NCBI GenBank assembly: GCA_947579605.1
Contig: OX388329.1
Span: 335,153 to 399,152 of the forward strand
Reading direction: 5' to 3'
Origin: Athripsodes cinereus
Lineage: Eukaryota > Arthropoda > Insecta > Trichoptera > Leptoceridae
Length of the DNA: 64,000 nt
Both the position numbers and the translations under genes were made by a program. Position 1 is the first letter of the stretch. Each line of letters opens with the position of its first letter. This document shows, one piece after another, positions 9,904 to 19,996 of the stretch. The notes under the pieces were generated by a model. It saw only the letters and a program-made list of their open reading frames with translations. It did not search any database and was not told the origin of the DNA.

Positions 9904-10107
9904 TTATCAAATAAAATGAATATTTATTATTAATGTTTAATATTAGATACTATTAAGTATGAAAACGCACTTGATGATGCGAACTCGGATTCCGCGAAAC
10001 CGGTCGTGCGTTAGTCATACTCAATGGTAACATAAACAATAATAATAATAAATATTAATTTTATTTGATAAGTGTTACAAAGTTAATGCCGATTCAATCA
10101 ATGATAA
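9904..10107. mobile_element. Penelope-like foldback insertion with hammerhead, copy 9.9k
   Basis: Arms ttatcaaataaaat... (from 9904) and ...attttatttgataa (to 10071) form a degenerate palindrome around a hammerhead-like apex. A 36-nt tail (10072-10107, gtgttacaaagttaatgccg...) is the same tail found reversed at 27.09-27.13 kb. tattctaag repeats at 9895-9903 and 10108-10116 as a 9-bp target duplication. Architecture and ribozyme fit a Penelope-like element terminal repeat. No RT or GIY-YIG frame is present. Confidence 0.65.
9964..10012 (+). ncRNA. Type I hammerhead ribozyme, decayed core
   Basis: Stem I pairs AACGCAC (9964-9970) with GTGCGTT (10006-10012). The core reads TTGATGA (9971-9977), so C3 of CUGAUGA has become U, which should abolish or cripple cleavage. 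Then come a T, stem II GCG/CGC, GAAA (9996-9999), a self-complementary stem III ACC/GGT, and C17 at 10005. The same layout is seen with an intact core at 27.2 kb. Confidence 0.65.
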
Positions 10108-10116
10108 TATTCTAAG

Positions 10117-10339
10117 CCTTAAATAATGGTTTCGTAGATATATTAAATTTACACATAATTTTTATATTATCTCTTAAAATATTTCATTGTAAATAAAATA
10201 TCGATAAATTAATTTTTACGCGGCGGCAGAATTGCCATCCACACTTCTCAGCATTATACAACCAGATAAGTCTCCATATGATCAGTCATGGTCACACAAA
10301 AACTTAACAGTCTAATGCCGGGAAAAATTCACCTATCCA
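10117..10339. other. AT-rich, possibly 3' flank of the R4-like element
   Basis: No coding signal. Part may be the 3' UTR of the antisense element that follows, but no tail or target duplication was identified to fix the border. Confidence 0.35.
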
Positions 10340-11337
10340 GATATACAGGATATCAAAGGATTAGGCTCAAAACGCGGGATCAAAATACCAGCATTGTGCC
10401 TGAAATATCTGTGTTCAAAAACTTTTTTACAATATTACAAGTATTTATTATAATAGATTTTTGAATTTTAATATACAAATTAACCGGTAAATCTAATTTT
10501 TGTAAATTATTTATTAAAGATTTCGGAGTTACCCCTGTAGCTGACATGACTAAAGGTATTATATAAACGGATCTAGAATGCCAAATATTTTTTATTTCTC
10601 CTGCTAGTTCTGTATATTTACGTATTTTTTCTGCGACGGTTGTTTGTATATTATGTGTATTTGGAACAACGATGTCTATTAGGTACGTTATTTTATTACG
10701 TTTATCATGTAATACTAAATCGGGTCTATTATGATGTATTTGTCTATCTGTTATTATGGTTTTATCATAATAGAGCCTGTAATTTTGATTTTCTTAAACC
10801 GGTTCCGGGTTGTATTTATAATAAGGATTTACTATTTGTGAGTTTAAAAGATTATGTTTAATTGCTAAATTTTGATGTATTATTTTTGCGACATGATTAA
10901 TGTCTATTGGTATACTCAGTTTGAGCGAGAGTGGAACAACCCGAAACTATGTGTTGGATTGTTTCCGGTTTGGCCAGACATTTCCTACACGAATCATCAA
11001 TTATATTTTGATTTTTTATGATATATTTTTGATAATTTTTTGTATATATTACCTGATCTTGAATTGCTAGCATAAAACCCTCGGTTTCCCCATACAATTC
11101 CCCAATGGTCAACCACCTGTTTGACGCATATTTGTCAACATAAGATTGGTTGAGATCATTGAGGTGTCTAGCATGAAGTTCCTTCCTACCCCAAGATTCT
11201 AACAAAATATTTAAATAGTTTAATCGCGGACCTACTGTTTCGTCATTTAAATTTAAAGGTGTATGATTTTTATCGGCCTGTATTATAATTTTATGTAGTA
11301 TAGAATTATTTTGTTTGTTATTAAAAAATGTTAATAT
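10340..11337 (-). mobile_element. R2/R4-group LINE with restriction-like endonuclease, 5' truncated
   Basis: Antisense 3' part of a site-specific-type non-LTR element. It ends abruptly at about 11337, where REP-C begins. Only the region after the RT domain is left: a leading segment, a CCHC finger and the PD...D endonuclease. The 3' UTR border is uncertain. Such elements use a restriction-enzyme-like endonuclease rather than the APE type of the other LINEs here. Confidence 0.75.
10379..11337 (-). pseudogene. Endonuclease C-terminus of R2/R4-type LINE, two lesions
   Basis: The minus strand encodes, in order: NNKQNNSILHK..., GPRLNYLNILLESWGRKELHA, GETEGFMLAIQDQVI, then the finger CRKC...ETIQHIVSGC (Cys-X2-Cys...His-X4-Cys). 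After that come RH, VAKIIHQNLAIKHN, PYYKYNPEPV, the endonuclease core HHNRPDLVL...YLIDIVVP (R-P-D, then D after 12 residues) and NTCNIVKKFL before the stop at 10379. One extra T near 10892 shifts the frame, and a TTA-to-TAA change near 10797 creates a stop after PEPV. Otherwise the reading is continuous, so inactivation is modest in extent. Confidence 0.8.
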
Positions 11338-11351
11338 TATTATTGCTATTC

Positions 11352-11440
11352 ATCCATCTCGTAACGGCATCTCCCACAACTGGGGTAGCCATTAGACCGA
11401 CTGCTTGAAACAAGCAGGCAGTTCTCTGCGAGTCAATAAA
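11352..11440 (+). repeat. REP-C fragment
   Basis: cgtaacggcatctcccacaa and ctggggtagcca match the 5' part of REP-C at 42.43 kb (atcacggcaaaccccacaagtggggtagcca). It abuts the truncated end of the R4-like element. Confidence 0.5.
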
Positions 11441-12239
11441 AATTAAGATTTGCTATGCTTATAAAATTATTGTGGAGCTTAAATAAAAGTAATGACCAAT
11501 CTTCTATATAACTAACACTACTGTGTCATTGATATGCAACCTCTATCACACTGCTGACAAAAACTAAGAGAGTTCAACAGGTACAAAACCACACACATTT
11601 GATACAAAGCTTTTTTGGTTGCGGATCTTATAAAGCTGCTGTCTTCTGATCTGGAGCACCTGAGAACATCACAAGCTTTAGAATCAAAATATTTTTTTTA
11701 AAACCAAACACTTTTCAACGTTTTTATAATATTGCTAAAGAATCAAATTATCCATCATATTATAATATCCATAAATATGTAAGTATCTTAGTTTGAGCTA
11801 GGTATGGGTTGCGACATTGTCGCATAAAACCATTGAAATAATAATTCATGTGACGAGTACCTAATAAGGATATAAAATCAATATTTCCTGAGATTTCATC
11901 AAATATCAGGAATTTTGGCTTAATCAAAATATTTCAATAACAAAGTATACACGTGCTCCTCTCTTTAGTGCTGTTGGGCTTAACGATGATTTAACACGTA
12001 ATATTTATTATAGAAAATAAAGAACTTTATTATTATAGTATGTTAGCAGTTTATCTAATAATTATCCCACTTACAAGATATGCCGTGATGGTGTAGAATG
12101 TAGATAGATGGAATATTTAGAATAGTATAGTTTTGTGATAAATTATTTAACAATTTATTCTTGAATCGAACTGCAAGCAATAAGACTATTTTAAAATTCT
12201 GATATCATTAAAGGTATAATGTTTTAAATAGGTGTCAAT
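11441..12239. other. AT-rich, no gene recognised
   Basis: No open frame of interest and no repeat copy identified within about 800 bp. Confidence 0.5.
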
Positions 12240-12545
12240 ACTGCATTGATTATATTTGTCTATGGTTTATTATTTTGTCTGAGTAAATTCAACTAAATTA
12301 AATATTGTTTGTGATCTTTATCTTTGAATGTTGCATTTGCCAAATTTGACATGACTTTTACTATTGTTTATTAACTTGTTTTTTTTTTTTGTTTTTTAGC
12401 ATTCGTTGTGTACATTACTTTTTGATTTCATTATATTAAATATAGTTTTATCTGTTTTATAAAATGTACTTTTGATATTTCTATAATAATTTCGTTTAAG
12501 GCTATTAGCCATATGGTTACCAAATAAATCACTAAATATATAACT
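12240..12545 (+). mobile_element. LINE 3' UTR (TAIL-D), sense
   Basis: Matches 2.37-2.96 kb in reverse: atttgtctatgg, attttgtctga, aatattgtttgtgatctttatct, and the terminal aaggctattagccatatgg...aaataaat. Non-coding. Confidence 0.5.
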
Positions 12546-13480
12546 AAAAAAAATTGCTTAATTCAGTGTTCTATGCGTATGACAATATCGACAATCTCGG
12601 CTTTACTATCTTACTAACGTTCTGGATTGTAACATTTATTTTCGGACGTTATTCGAATCAACGTATACGGTGGTGTTGTTTGTATGAATAAAACTACTTT
12701 CAAAAGGAGATTGGCAAAAGGGAGGGAGGACTAGGGGTTGTTTCATGCTGTCAATATTAATTAAATAATATTTAGATTATCATTGTTATCACCCTGACAG
12801 ACTGAGGCGACATTTTGTCCTTTAAAATTAATCCTCTGCAGCCTCTAATCTGACAAAATAATAATAATAATATATATCAATGTAGTTATATGACGTCATC
12901 GTAATAATATTATTAAAATGAATTTAAAAATTAAAATGAATTTAAAAACACTGTATAATTTCCAAATTAAATTTATTCACCTCAAACGTTTTCGAATTCG
13001 TAACACAAAAACATTTGATTTATTAGTAATAATATTATTTATCAACTATTACAACATTAAACCTACTCTGGTTGCTAAATGGGAATAGACTCTATTGAAT
13101 TTACCCTATCTAGACTAAAATGTTATCATTTAGTTACCACGCAACATACTAGTATAGTCATCCTGGCTAGTTCATAATATATTATGTTTATACTATAGGT
13201 AGGTATTTCCAATTATAAAATTCACGTGATATATGTATCAAGCCCAGTGGTTTTTTAATAGAAATTCAGACGACACACATAATGTGTGTATACTAGTTAT
13301 ATTGACTATAGTGTAGTGTAGGCTCAAAACAGAATTATTATATTTGCAATAGGTTTAGTTTCAAAACGACAATCACGTCGAAACATACATACATAGGTTA
13401 CTGCAATAAAATTACTTGTAAATCTCAAATTCATAATTAATTAATCAAAAATTATTATAACACAAATTTAACTATTTTTA
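12546..13480. other. AT-rich, no gene recognised
   Basis: No coding or RNA signal. Short tandem AT-rich words occur near 12930-12950 (aaaatgaatttaaaa twice). Confidence 0.45.
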
Positions 13481-13483
13481 TAA

Positions 13484-13560
13484 TGACTTTATTAATCGCA
13501 AGCCGACTTCCAAAATCTTTTTATTCTCATCATCAAGCTAACTTTATGTATAGTACAAAT
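13484..13560 (-). repeat. Decayed hammerhead/Penelope-like terminal sequence
   Basis: The minus strand reads gttagcTTGATGATGAGAA...GGAAGTCGGCTTGCGATTAATAAAGTCA. It parallels the 55.6 kb minus-strand copy (ccagcCTGATGATGAGAG...TTGAAAGCCGGCTCGCGTCCAATAAAAAGTCA). C3 and parts of stems II and III are altered, so no activity is expected. It forms the first unit of the following minisatellite. Confidence 0.5.
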
Positions 13561-13783
13561 ATCATTATTCTCATCATCAAGCTAACTTCGTGTATAGTAC
13601 AAATATCATTATTCTCATCATCAAGCTAACTTTGTGTATAGTACAAATATCATTATTCTCATCATCAAGCTAACTTCGTGTATAGTACAAATATCATTAT
13701 TCTCATCATCAAGCTAACTTTGTGTATAGTACAAATATCATTATTCTCATCATCAAGCTAACTTTGTGTATAGTACAAATATC
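13520..13783. repeat. Minisatellite, six 44-bp units
   Basis: Units start at 13520, 13564, 13608, 13652, 13696 and 13740: attattctcatcatcaagc then taacttygtgtatagtacaaatatc, nearly identical. On the minus strand each unit carries CTTGATGATGAGAA, the 5' hammerhead-core sequence, so the array amplified part of a Penelope-like terminal repeat. Confidence 0.85.
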
Positions 13784-13883
13784 ATTGTTAGACGATATTA
13801 ACTACTTACATAAACTGTTTGTTATTAATAGATTGGAGTTTAGCAAAAAGAAATACCGATAAGAAACAACAAGTTTTTGTTTC

Positions 13884-14869
13884 AAACTGTTTGCAGACGA
13901 TACCCTTATATATATAGAATGTGACGAATTCAACGAAGGAGTGAAAACCATCCAAGACGAGTTAAATTCTGTATCAAATTGGTTAAATTATAATATGTTG
14001 AAATTAAATGTTAATAAAACCAAGTGCATGATTATGGGGAAGATACCCATAAACGGTGTATGTGAAATAAAATTGGACAATGAATGTATAGAAGTGGTTG
14101 ATAAAATTAAATATTTGGGGATAGTAATAGATAAAAAATTAAAGTTTAATGATAATTTTGGTTACAACTTGAAAAAAATAAGTAAAAAAATTGGTCTATT
14201 GGGTCGCATAAGTCGAAAACTGGATATAAATAGTAGAAAATTGGTGTACAACTCAGTGGTCCTGCCCCACATAAATTATTGTTCAACGATATTATTTATG
14301 GCCACGGAAGGTGAATTGAAGAGACTGCAAACTCTGCAGAACAGGGCGATGAGAGCGATACTGGGATGGAATAGGTACAGCCGAATCAAGAAAATGTTGG
14401 AGAAATTAAATTACTTGGATATTAAGCAGCTAATATATTTCAACACTTTTGTTTTTATATATAAGATCAAGAAAGGGATGGTGCCGCGCTATCTAACCAA
14501 GAATATAAAATATAATTATGAAGTACACGACTATCCCACGAGGGGTCGCGATGCGTTTAGGCTCCGAGGGGCCAGGCTTGCGGGTACGGAGAGCAGTCTT
14601 TTCTATAAAGGATTCAGGCTGTTCAACGATCTTCCGGCCGGCCTCAAGGATGCGGCTACGCTTGCGATCTTTCGTGGGAAATGTCTTAAACATTTAAAAT
14701 CAAGTAAAAACTTTAGGATGATAGCGTGACACCCTGAATGAAAGAATGAGTGGATGATAGTGACGTCAGAAAGTTATTTTCAAATAGTAGGTAATAAGGT
14801 AATTTTAAGTTATAAATAATCTATAATTTGTAACTTTATTAAAAAATTAAATAAATAAATAAATAAATA
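13884..14869 (+). mobile_element. 5'-truncated Jockey/CR1-group LINE
   Basis: About 985 bp: the RT frame from just before the catalytic motif, a short 3' UTR, and an (AAAT)n tail at about 14838-14869. The frame is undamaged, so the copy looks young. No clear target duplication was found because the 5' flank is AT-rich. Confidence 0.75.
13887..14729 (+). pseudogene. Non-LTR reverse transcriptase, 3' portion with FADD motif
   Basis: The open frame continues 18 codons upstream of the first ATG (13941). 13887 onward reads LFADDTLIYI, the catalytic F/YADD of the palm domain. It is followed by LKLNVNKTKCMIMGK, KYLGIVIDKKLKF, the thumb block LVYNSVVLPHINYCSTILF and LKRLQTLQNRAMRAILG, and ends YKGFRLFNDLPAGLKD... 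at TGA 14729. The first catalytic Asp, fingers and endonuclease are missing by truncation. About 281 residues stay open without lesions. Placement in the Jockey/CR1 group rests on these motifs alone. Confidence 0.78.
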
Positions 14870-15086
14870 GGTTCTAATACATTCGAGTAAAATAAGAAAC
14901 AATATCAGAAAAAATAGTTATATACCTACTTGCTTACCCTGACAAAAAACAAGAAATAAGTTTGCTTGAGAACTTATCGCATTTTATTAGAATATTTTTC
15001 GGCTATAAGTAAATTGTAGAAAATGAAAATATTGCATTTGTTTGTATGTACATATATTTCTATGTAATTTTGTTTTGGTTTTGCAG

Positions 15087-15194
15087 AGGGAATCCTATAA
15101 AGACAACCTCGAGTCCACTTTATGATAAAATAAAGAAAGCTTTTGCTCTAGATTTACTGGATGACATAAGAAAATGTTCTTGAAACATCCAGGG
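15087..15194 (+). other. Candidate terminal or internal exon with strong splice signals
   Basis: A pyrimidine-rich tract ending ttttggttttgcag (to 15086) is followed by 108 nt and a consensus donor GGG|GTAAGT at 15195. One frame (from 15088) stays open for 31 codons, reading GNPIKTTSSPLYDKIKKAFA and onward to a TGA at 15181. If used as a last exon the downstream donor is irrelevant; if internal, it would be non-coding or carry a stop. No homology is recognised. Chance occurrence is quite possible. Confidence 0.3.
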
Positions 15195-15604
15195 GTAAGT
15201 GGTGGTAGCCCCTCCCTTAATGTGTTCAATGTACATATGTAGGTTTGTATGTATTTAAGTATGTATGTTAGTATTAAGTGTTGATATTTAAAAAAAAAAA
15301 TGTTGCTTGTTCTTAGTTTATTAGAACTCGTATATAAATGTATGAATAGAATAAAACTACAAAGCAAAAATATTAATTACTTACGTACACTTTTGATATT
15401 TATTTCATTAATTAACATAAACAATTACTTAGGTACTCACTAAAAATAAATTAATAAATCATTTATGTACCTAACAGTATAATTTATTTCTGTAAACCAG
15501 GCAAAAGTAAATTTGTTTTTAATCAAATCAAAAGTGTGAAATACTACGTGAAATACTAAATTCGAGAAAAGAAAAGGGAACAGCTAAATATTTACTCAAT
15601 TTAT

Positions 15605-15790
15605 TTACACTCACTTCTGCAATTTTTCGAGTGTCCTGTAAAAGACAGATATTCTTAAAACATCACGTTAGGGATATTTAACATCTTCAGTTCAGCGATG
15701 AGGAATGTCACTCATACTGAAAGTTAGTTTTTCATTCCAGTTAGTCTGCTTGATACCCCACTTGTGGAAAATGAGATGATTGTATGAAAG
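15605..15790 (-). repeat. REP-C copy, antisense
   Basis: Contains tttttcgagtgtcctgtaaaag...cagttcagcgatgagg...ataccccacttgtgg, the reverse of REP-C at 42.43-42.65 kb (ccccacaagtgggg ... ttttacaggacacttga). Diverged, with internal deletions. Confidence 0.55.
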
Positions 15791-16605
15791 TGAACATGTA
15801 AAATCTTCATCGGAATATCGTCTTTGCATATTGAAAAAGAAATAGGTATGTGAATATATAAATGTTTTTTCATTTCTTGAATAAACTGCTTATAATGACA
15901 TCATAACCATATGGATGGAAGGGCTTTGTTGGTATAGATTATGAATGTTAAATATCCTCACAGATCCACTGTGTACATATTTTCCCTTTCTTCCATATAC
16001 AATTTGCAGAAGGCTTGATAAGTAAGAAAATTAGTTTGACTCTAAATGATCATATGAAATTAAATGCTGTGATTGAAAAGGAACGAAATGAAACAGTAAT
16101 ATTTTACTTACATGAAAATATGCTTCCCAATAAGTTTATTCACCAATACACATGACAATAAAAATGTTAGTAATGTGTTAGACTAAAGTATGTTGTTTGC
16201 TGGACGTTCAAAAAAGATCTGACCTAGCTAATTATTCATTCTCTTCACAAGCCCTATTTGTTAAGGAAATAGTTGTAAACTTACATTAGGAAATATTCAT
16301 CGCCATCCACCTATGTATAGTTGTATAAAACTCATATCTAACTAGCTACCGATGTGTTAAGTAATTATCTTCTATATGTGCTTCTCGATACTTCAGGTAG
16401 ATGTCGCCACAACCATTTTATAAAGTGATTCTTACATAGTATCAAATATTAAAATTTTATACTTGAAGAATAATATCACATGCCAATAAAAAGTCAAAAC
16501 AACAATTATTTTAATGAACTAATAAACAGTTTTTAAAGAGTAGGTATGCCTTAATAAAAATGTTCTCACATATCTCTTTTTTAATATGCGACGACTTTAA
16601 TGTAA
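15791..16605. other. AT-rich, no gene recognised
   Basis: No repeat copy or open frame that I can interpret. Confidence 0.45.
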
Positions 16606-16609
16606 CTCC

Positions 16610-16831
16610 ATCAAGAAACTCCGTGTGGCCCAAAGAAAGCATGAAAGAGCGATGCTACAAATAAAACTCTCTGATCGCATTAGAAACACGGAGATACGTA
16701 GAAGATCGGGAGTTACGGATGTTGTCGAAAGAGAGGCAAGGTTGAAGTGGTCATGGGCAGGACACGTTGCTAGACTTAAAAATCAAAGATGGACAAAAAG
16801 GGTAGTGGAGTGGAGACCTCGTGAAGATATA
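16610..16831 (+). pseudogene. RTE-a LINE C-terminus, first half
   Basis: Decodes to TQRKHERAML-type sequence: RKHERAMLQIKLSDRIRNTE, then VTDVVEREARLKWSWAGHVA and RWTKRVVEWRPRED. This is the post-RT C-terminal region of an RTE-like element. The remaining half (GRPPTRWSDDIRRIAGDWLQ...) lies at 17187-17330, beyond a nested RTE-b insertion. The 5' parts are absent. Confidence 0.75.
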
Positions 16832-17186
16832 GAAGAATGAGTGGATGCAAAAGGAGTGTTGTAGATAGAATGCGTGTGAATAAATTGAGATGGTTTGGTC
16901 ATGTGGAACGAATGGAAGAGGAAAGAATGACAAAGAGGATATACTTGGCTGAAAGGAGGGGTGTGAGGAAGCGCGGGCGTCCGAGAACTACATGGCTTGA
17001 AAATGTAGATCAAATTCTCAAGGACGGCCGTGTTTTGAGTAAAAGAAATCGACGTGCGTGTATGAGAAATTGTATGACTGTGGAGGAGGCGAAAGAAGTA
17101 TCTAAGGACAAATCTAATTGGCGTTCCGTTCTCTCTGCCTACCCCACTTGGGATACGGCGTGAGGGAATAGAATAGATAGATTGAT
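16832..17186 (+). mobile_element. RTE-b LINE 3' end nested in RTE-a
   Basis: Open from about 16837 to TGA 17163 and reads MSGCKRSVVDRMRVNKLRWF, GHVERM, RKRGRPRTTWLENVDQILKD and NWRSVLSAYPTWDTA. It then has a tail of agatagatt/gatagatag units. Seven other RTE-b pieces in the window share this C-terminus. It lies in the same orientation as its host element; the exact target duplication is blurred by the repeat tail (gaagatatag / gatagatag). Confidence 0.75.
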
Positions 17187-17335
17187 AGATAGAGGAAGAC
17201 CTCCAACACGTTGGTCAGACGACATTAGAAGAATCGCTGGTGACTGGTTGCAGAAAGCCCAGTACAGAGATGCCTGGAGACATATGGGGAGGCTTATGTT
17301 CAGCAGTGGACAGGAATAGCTGCATAAGTAAGTAA
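17187..17335 (+). pseudogene. RTE-a LINE C-terminus, second half
   Basis: Decodes to RGRPPTRWSDDIRRIAGDWL, then AQYRDAWRHMGRLMFSSGQE, the expected continuation of the frame ending at 16831. A taagtaagtaagtaa tail follows (about 17322-17338). Confidence 0.75.
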
Positions 17336-17338
17336 GTA

Positions 17339-17807
17339 ATATGTAATTACATTGTATATATACCTACATTGGGTAGGTGTATTACTTATTCTTTACTTAA
17401 TACTGGATGTGGAAATAATTCTTCCTTTTTCATTATTATTATTATTACTTAAAACCATTTATCTTGGATAGAATGCGTTCTCGTCGCTCTTATTCTTTCG
17501 TTTTTCAGTCGTTAGGGCGCATTTAAAATACCGAGAAAAATCTTCTCTTAAGAAATCTCTCTAGTATTGTGTTATCCAAGAGATCGTAATGGTTTTCCTT
17601 GTATAAGAATTATACCTATCTTTTATAATATTACTATTTGAGACGATACACCCGTATACATACATACATAGATTGTCCACTTACATAACTCGACAAGTAG
17701 AAAATTACGAAAATTTTAATATAAATTGTAATACACACAATCAACGCCCCTCTTTTAATTCCACAAACAAAAAAATGCACGATTCCCTTTATGTATCTAT
17801 TTAATAA
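17339..17807. other. AT-rich, no gene recognised
   Basis: Short (ATT)n run near 17430-17447. Otherwise nothing identified. Confidence 0.45.
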
Positions 17808-17809
17808 TA

Positions 17810-18357
17810 CAGTGAAACCTCTATCTATCGTTCCTCGAATAATTGTTTTCCCGTATTTGTCGTTATTTTTTACAGTTCCGAATTAGTTTCATACAAAACA
17901 AGTAAAAATATATCGCATCCATCGTTTCTCCATAATGATTTTATCGCATTGACCGTTTAAATTGCACAAAAATTTCGTATATATGTATGTACCTATAATA
18001 ACATTGGAGAGCGAGCGAGAAAGAAAGAACGGTTTGTTGATTCTTTTGGCTGTCTTTTATGATAGTACGTCAGTAGATACAATAAAAAAGCAAAGATTAC
18101 ATACAGTACAAAGTATGATTTTGATCTACATGCAGCTTCCTTTTTTATTTTGTTACTATATCGTTTATTTCAACAAATTGATTTATAACTTTTGAAACAT
18201 TTATCATTTTTATAAAACCTGTAAACTCGTATGTACATATTAAACATTAAAATACATATTAATGTGATTCTTTCTATACTCCCGCATTCATTGTTTTCCC
18301 GCATCCATAGTCTATTTCAATAGGTCCCTTCAAAAACGATTGATAGAGGTTTCACTG
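17810..18357. mobile_element. pogo/Tigger-like MITE, 548 bp
   Basis: Terminal inverted repeats CAGTGAAACCTCTATC(T)ATCGTT and AACGATTGATAGAGGTTTCACTG, flanked by TA on both sides (17808-17809, 18358-18359). CAGT..AACCTCTAT ends and TA duplication are the signature of the pogo group of Tc1/mariner elements. The interior has repeated motifs like tcgcatccatcgttt but no transposase. The 77-codon open frame inside is not recognised as coding. Confidence 0.75.
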
Positions 18358-18429
18358 TATTCAGCTATGAAAACAAATAATGTACCCACATTTTTTTCAA
18401 ATAAATAAAACTAATGTTATTTTTCTACT

Positions 18430-18545
18430 ATTTGATTTAAGTATTTGACTACATAGAGAGACGTATTTCGTCTTGTTAGGATATTGTCAATAATGTCCTA
18501 ACAAGACGAAAGACGTCTTTCACATCAAATAAATCAAATCCACAC
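18430..18545. mobile_element. FB-A-related foldback
   Basis: gagacgtatttcgtcttgttaggatatt pairs with aatgtcctaacaagacgaaagacgtctt, and the outer sequence carries atttgatt / aaatcaaat. Shares gaaagacgtct with the FB-A copies at 3.5, 38.5 and 61.9 kb. Confidence 0.6.
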
Positions 18546-18722
18546 ATAAATATTTGATTCGGTTCGTATGTGCGTATGTCCTCAATGGACTCTGAAATAA
18601 GGAAAGACAGAAGTAAAATAATACACTCTTTACGAGGTCTCATCTCCTGGGCAGGTTTAAGGCTAAAAACATTTTAAATATCTTATGTATTGATAAAGAT
18701 ATTACAATTTTAATGAGATTCC

Positions 18723-18760
18723 CATACATTCGCTTGACAAAATTGCCAAGCGAATGTATG
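18723..18760. repeat. Perfect 14-bp hairpin
   Basis: catacattcgcttg (18723-18736) and caagcgaatgtatg (18747-18760) are exact reverse complements around a 10-nt loop. Confidence 0.75.
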
Positions 18761-19282
18761 AAAATCCAATATTATAGTCAAACATTTTTTATTGTATTGA
18801 ATTAATTTCAAAATGGATGTAACAATAAATAAAACAATACTGAAACTAAATAATTAGGGACTGTTTACATAATGAAACATTGTGATTGCTAATGACAAAA
18901 AATCCTGAATTATGAGAATAAAAATTGCATATTTTTGACATTTTGAGCTATTTTCATAATGGAGGATATTATGAGACCATAGAAATCCATACTGTAGAGT
19001 AAGAATAGTATTATGTAAAAAATCCATAAACTATGTTAATTGATTTTTTGTATAAATAAATACAAAAGTACCTCGGTACTAGCCATAAGAACCTATTTAT
19101 TTTCGCCTAATATTTTTCTTTACTTTTCATGGCAAATCACTTGAAGATTTATGTAGGTACTACAAACTAAAAATACCAATTTTAACCCATGTATTTGCAC
19201 GGTTTCTGTTTATTTAAACCCGAGCAATGCCAGGTTACAAAAGCTTGTTTTAGAATAAAACGTTTGTTTTATTTATTTCGCC
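18761..19282. other. AT-rich, no gene recognised
   Basis: No element or coding sequence identified. Confidence 0.45.
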
Positions 19283-19330
19283 ATGGAATTATACTACCTA
19301 AACACCGACACAGTGAACAATTTGTTCATT
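19283..19330. repeat. FB-A family end motif
   Basis: ccatggaattatactacct then aaacaccgacacagtgaa is nearly identical to 47.82-47.86 kb and, reversed, to 36.09-36.11 kb. A conserved terminus of a dispersed family. Confidence 0.55.
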
Positions 19331-19559
19331 TCCACGAATAAATATTTAAAATTGTTTAACTATTGAACGGAACAAAAACAACGTATTTCTTTAATACTGC
19401 AATTATTTTATTCTATGTAAACCAAATCAACCAATAACAACGTCCAGGAGCAAGTTGAAGACATAGCTCTTCCAACATAGCGTATTCCCTTCTCTCTTCC
19501 TTCCTTCCTTCCTCTTCTTCTTTCTATAATTGTTTTTTATATATTGTGCTTTGTATTAA

Positions 19560-19732
19560 ATTGTTCATAGTTAAGATACATTAATTGGCGATGTAAATTA
19601 TTAAATGTTTATTATTGTATTGTTCATTGTTAAAGCTGTTGTATCTGTTAAAATTAATAAATAAACATAGTTTCCCGTGCTCTTGAGATGGATGCTACAT
19701 ATATTAAAGGGCGCCGAACAAATCATCCAACA

Positions 19733-19764
<32 letters not shown>

Positions 19765-19769
19765 ATTAA
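19560..19769 (+). mobile_element. LINE-like 3' end with (CATA)n tail
   Basis: gctcttgagatggatgctac...agggcgccgaacaaatcatcc followed by about nine CATA units (19728-19763). The layout (cttgagatg, ggcgcc, attgtcc-like word, microsatellite) parallels the L2-type tails at 8.5 and 42.9 kb. Confidence 0.5.
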
Positions 19770-19996
19770 TTTTTAAATAAAATGTTTAAACTTGAATCAC
19801 TATGTTTATTTGTTACATTAATTTAAATAACGCTATCGCGATTTCAGTGCACTTGCACCATTGACGAGCTTTTCAAGACATCGCGATAGCGTAATTTAAA
19901 TTAATGTAACAAATAAACATAGTGATTCAAGTTTAAACATTTTATTTAAAAATGTCTAGAAATTTTTACATAGTAAATGCCTCTAAAATAAGTGAA
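19770..19996. mobile_element. Palindrome-plus-tail insertion, copy 19.8k
   Basis: Arms 19770-19842 and 19880-19952 are inverted repeats with one or two mismatches, followed by a unique 44-nt tail (19953-19996). acatataattaa repeats at 19758-19769 and 19997-20008 as a 12-bp target duplication. Architecture is the same as the hammerhead-bearing insertions, so it is probably Penelope-like. The apex lacks CUGAUGA but holds another hairpin motif. Confidence 0.7.
19842..19868 (-). other. Conserved apex hairpin motif CTCGTCAATG-stem-TGAAA
   Basis: The minus strand reads CTCGTCAATG, then GTGCA-AG-TGCAC, then TGAAA. At 38.39 kb (+) CTCGTCAATGA, CGC, a loop, GCG and TTGAAAA occur in the same order, with a different but still paired stem. 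Changed sequence with kept pairing suggests an RNA structure. Function is unknown. Confidence 0.45.
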
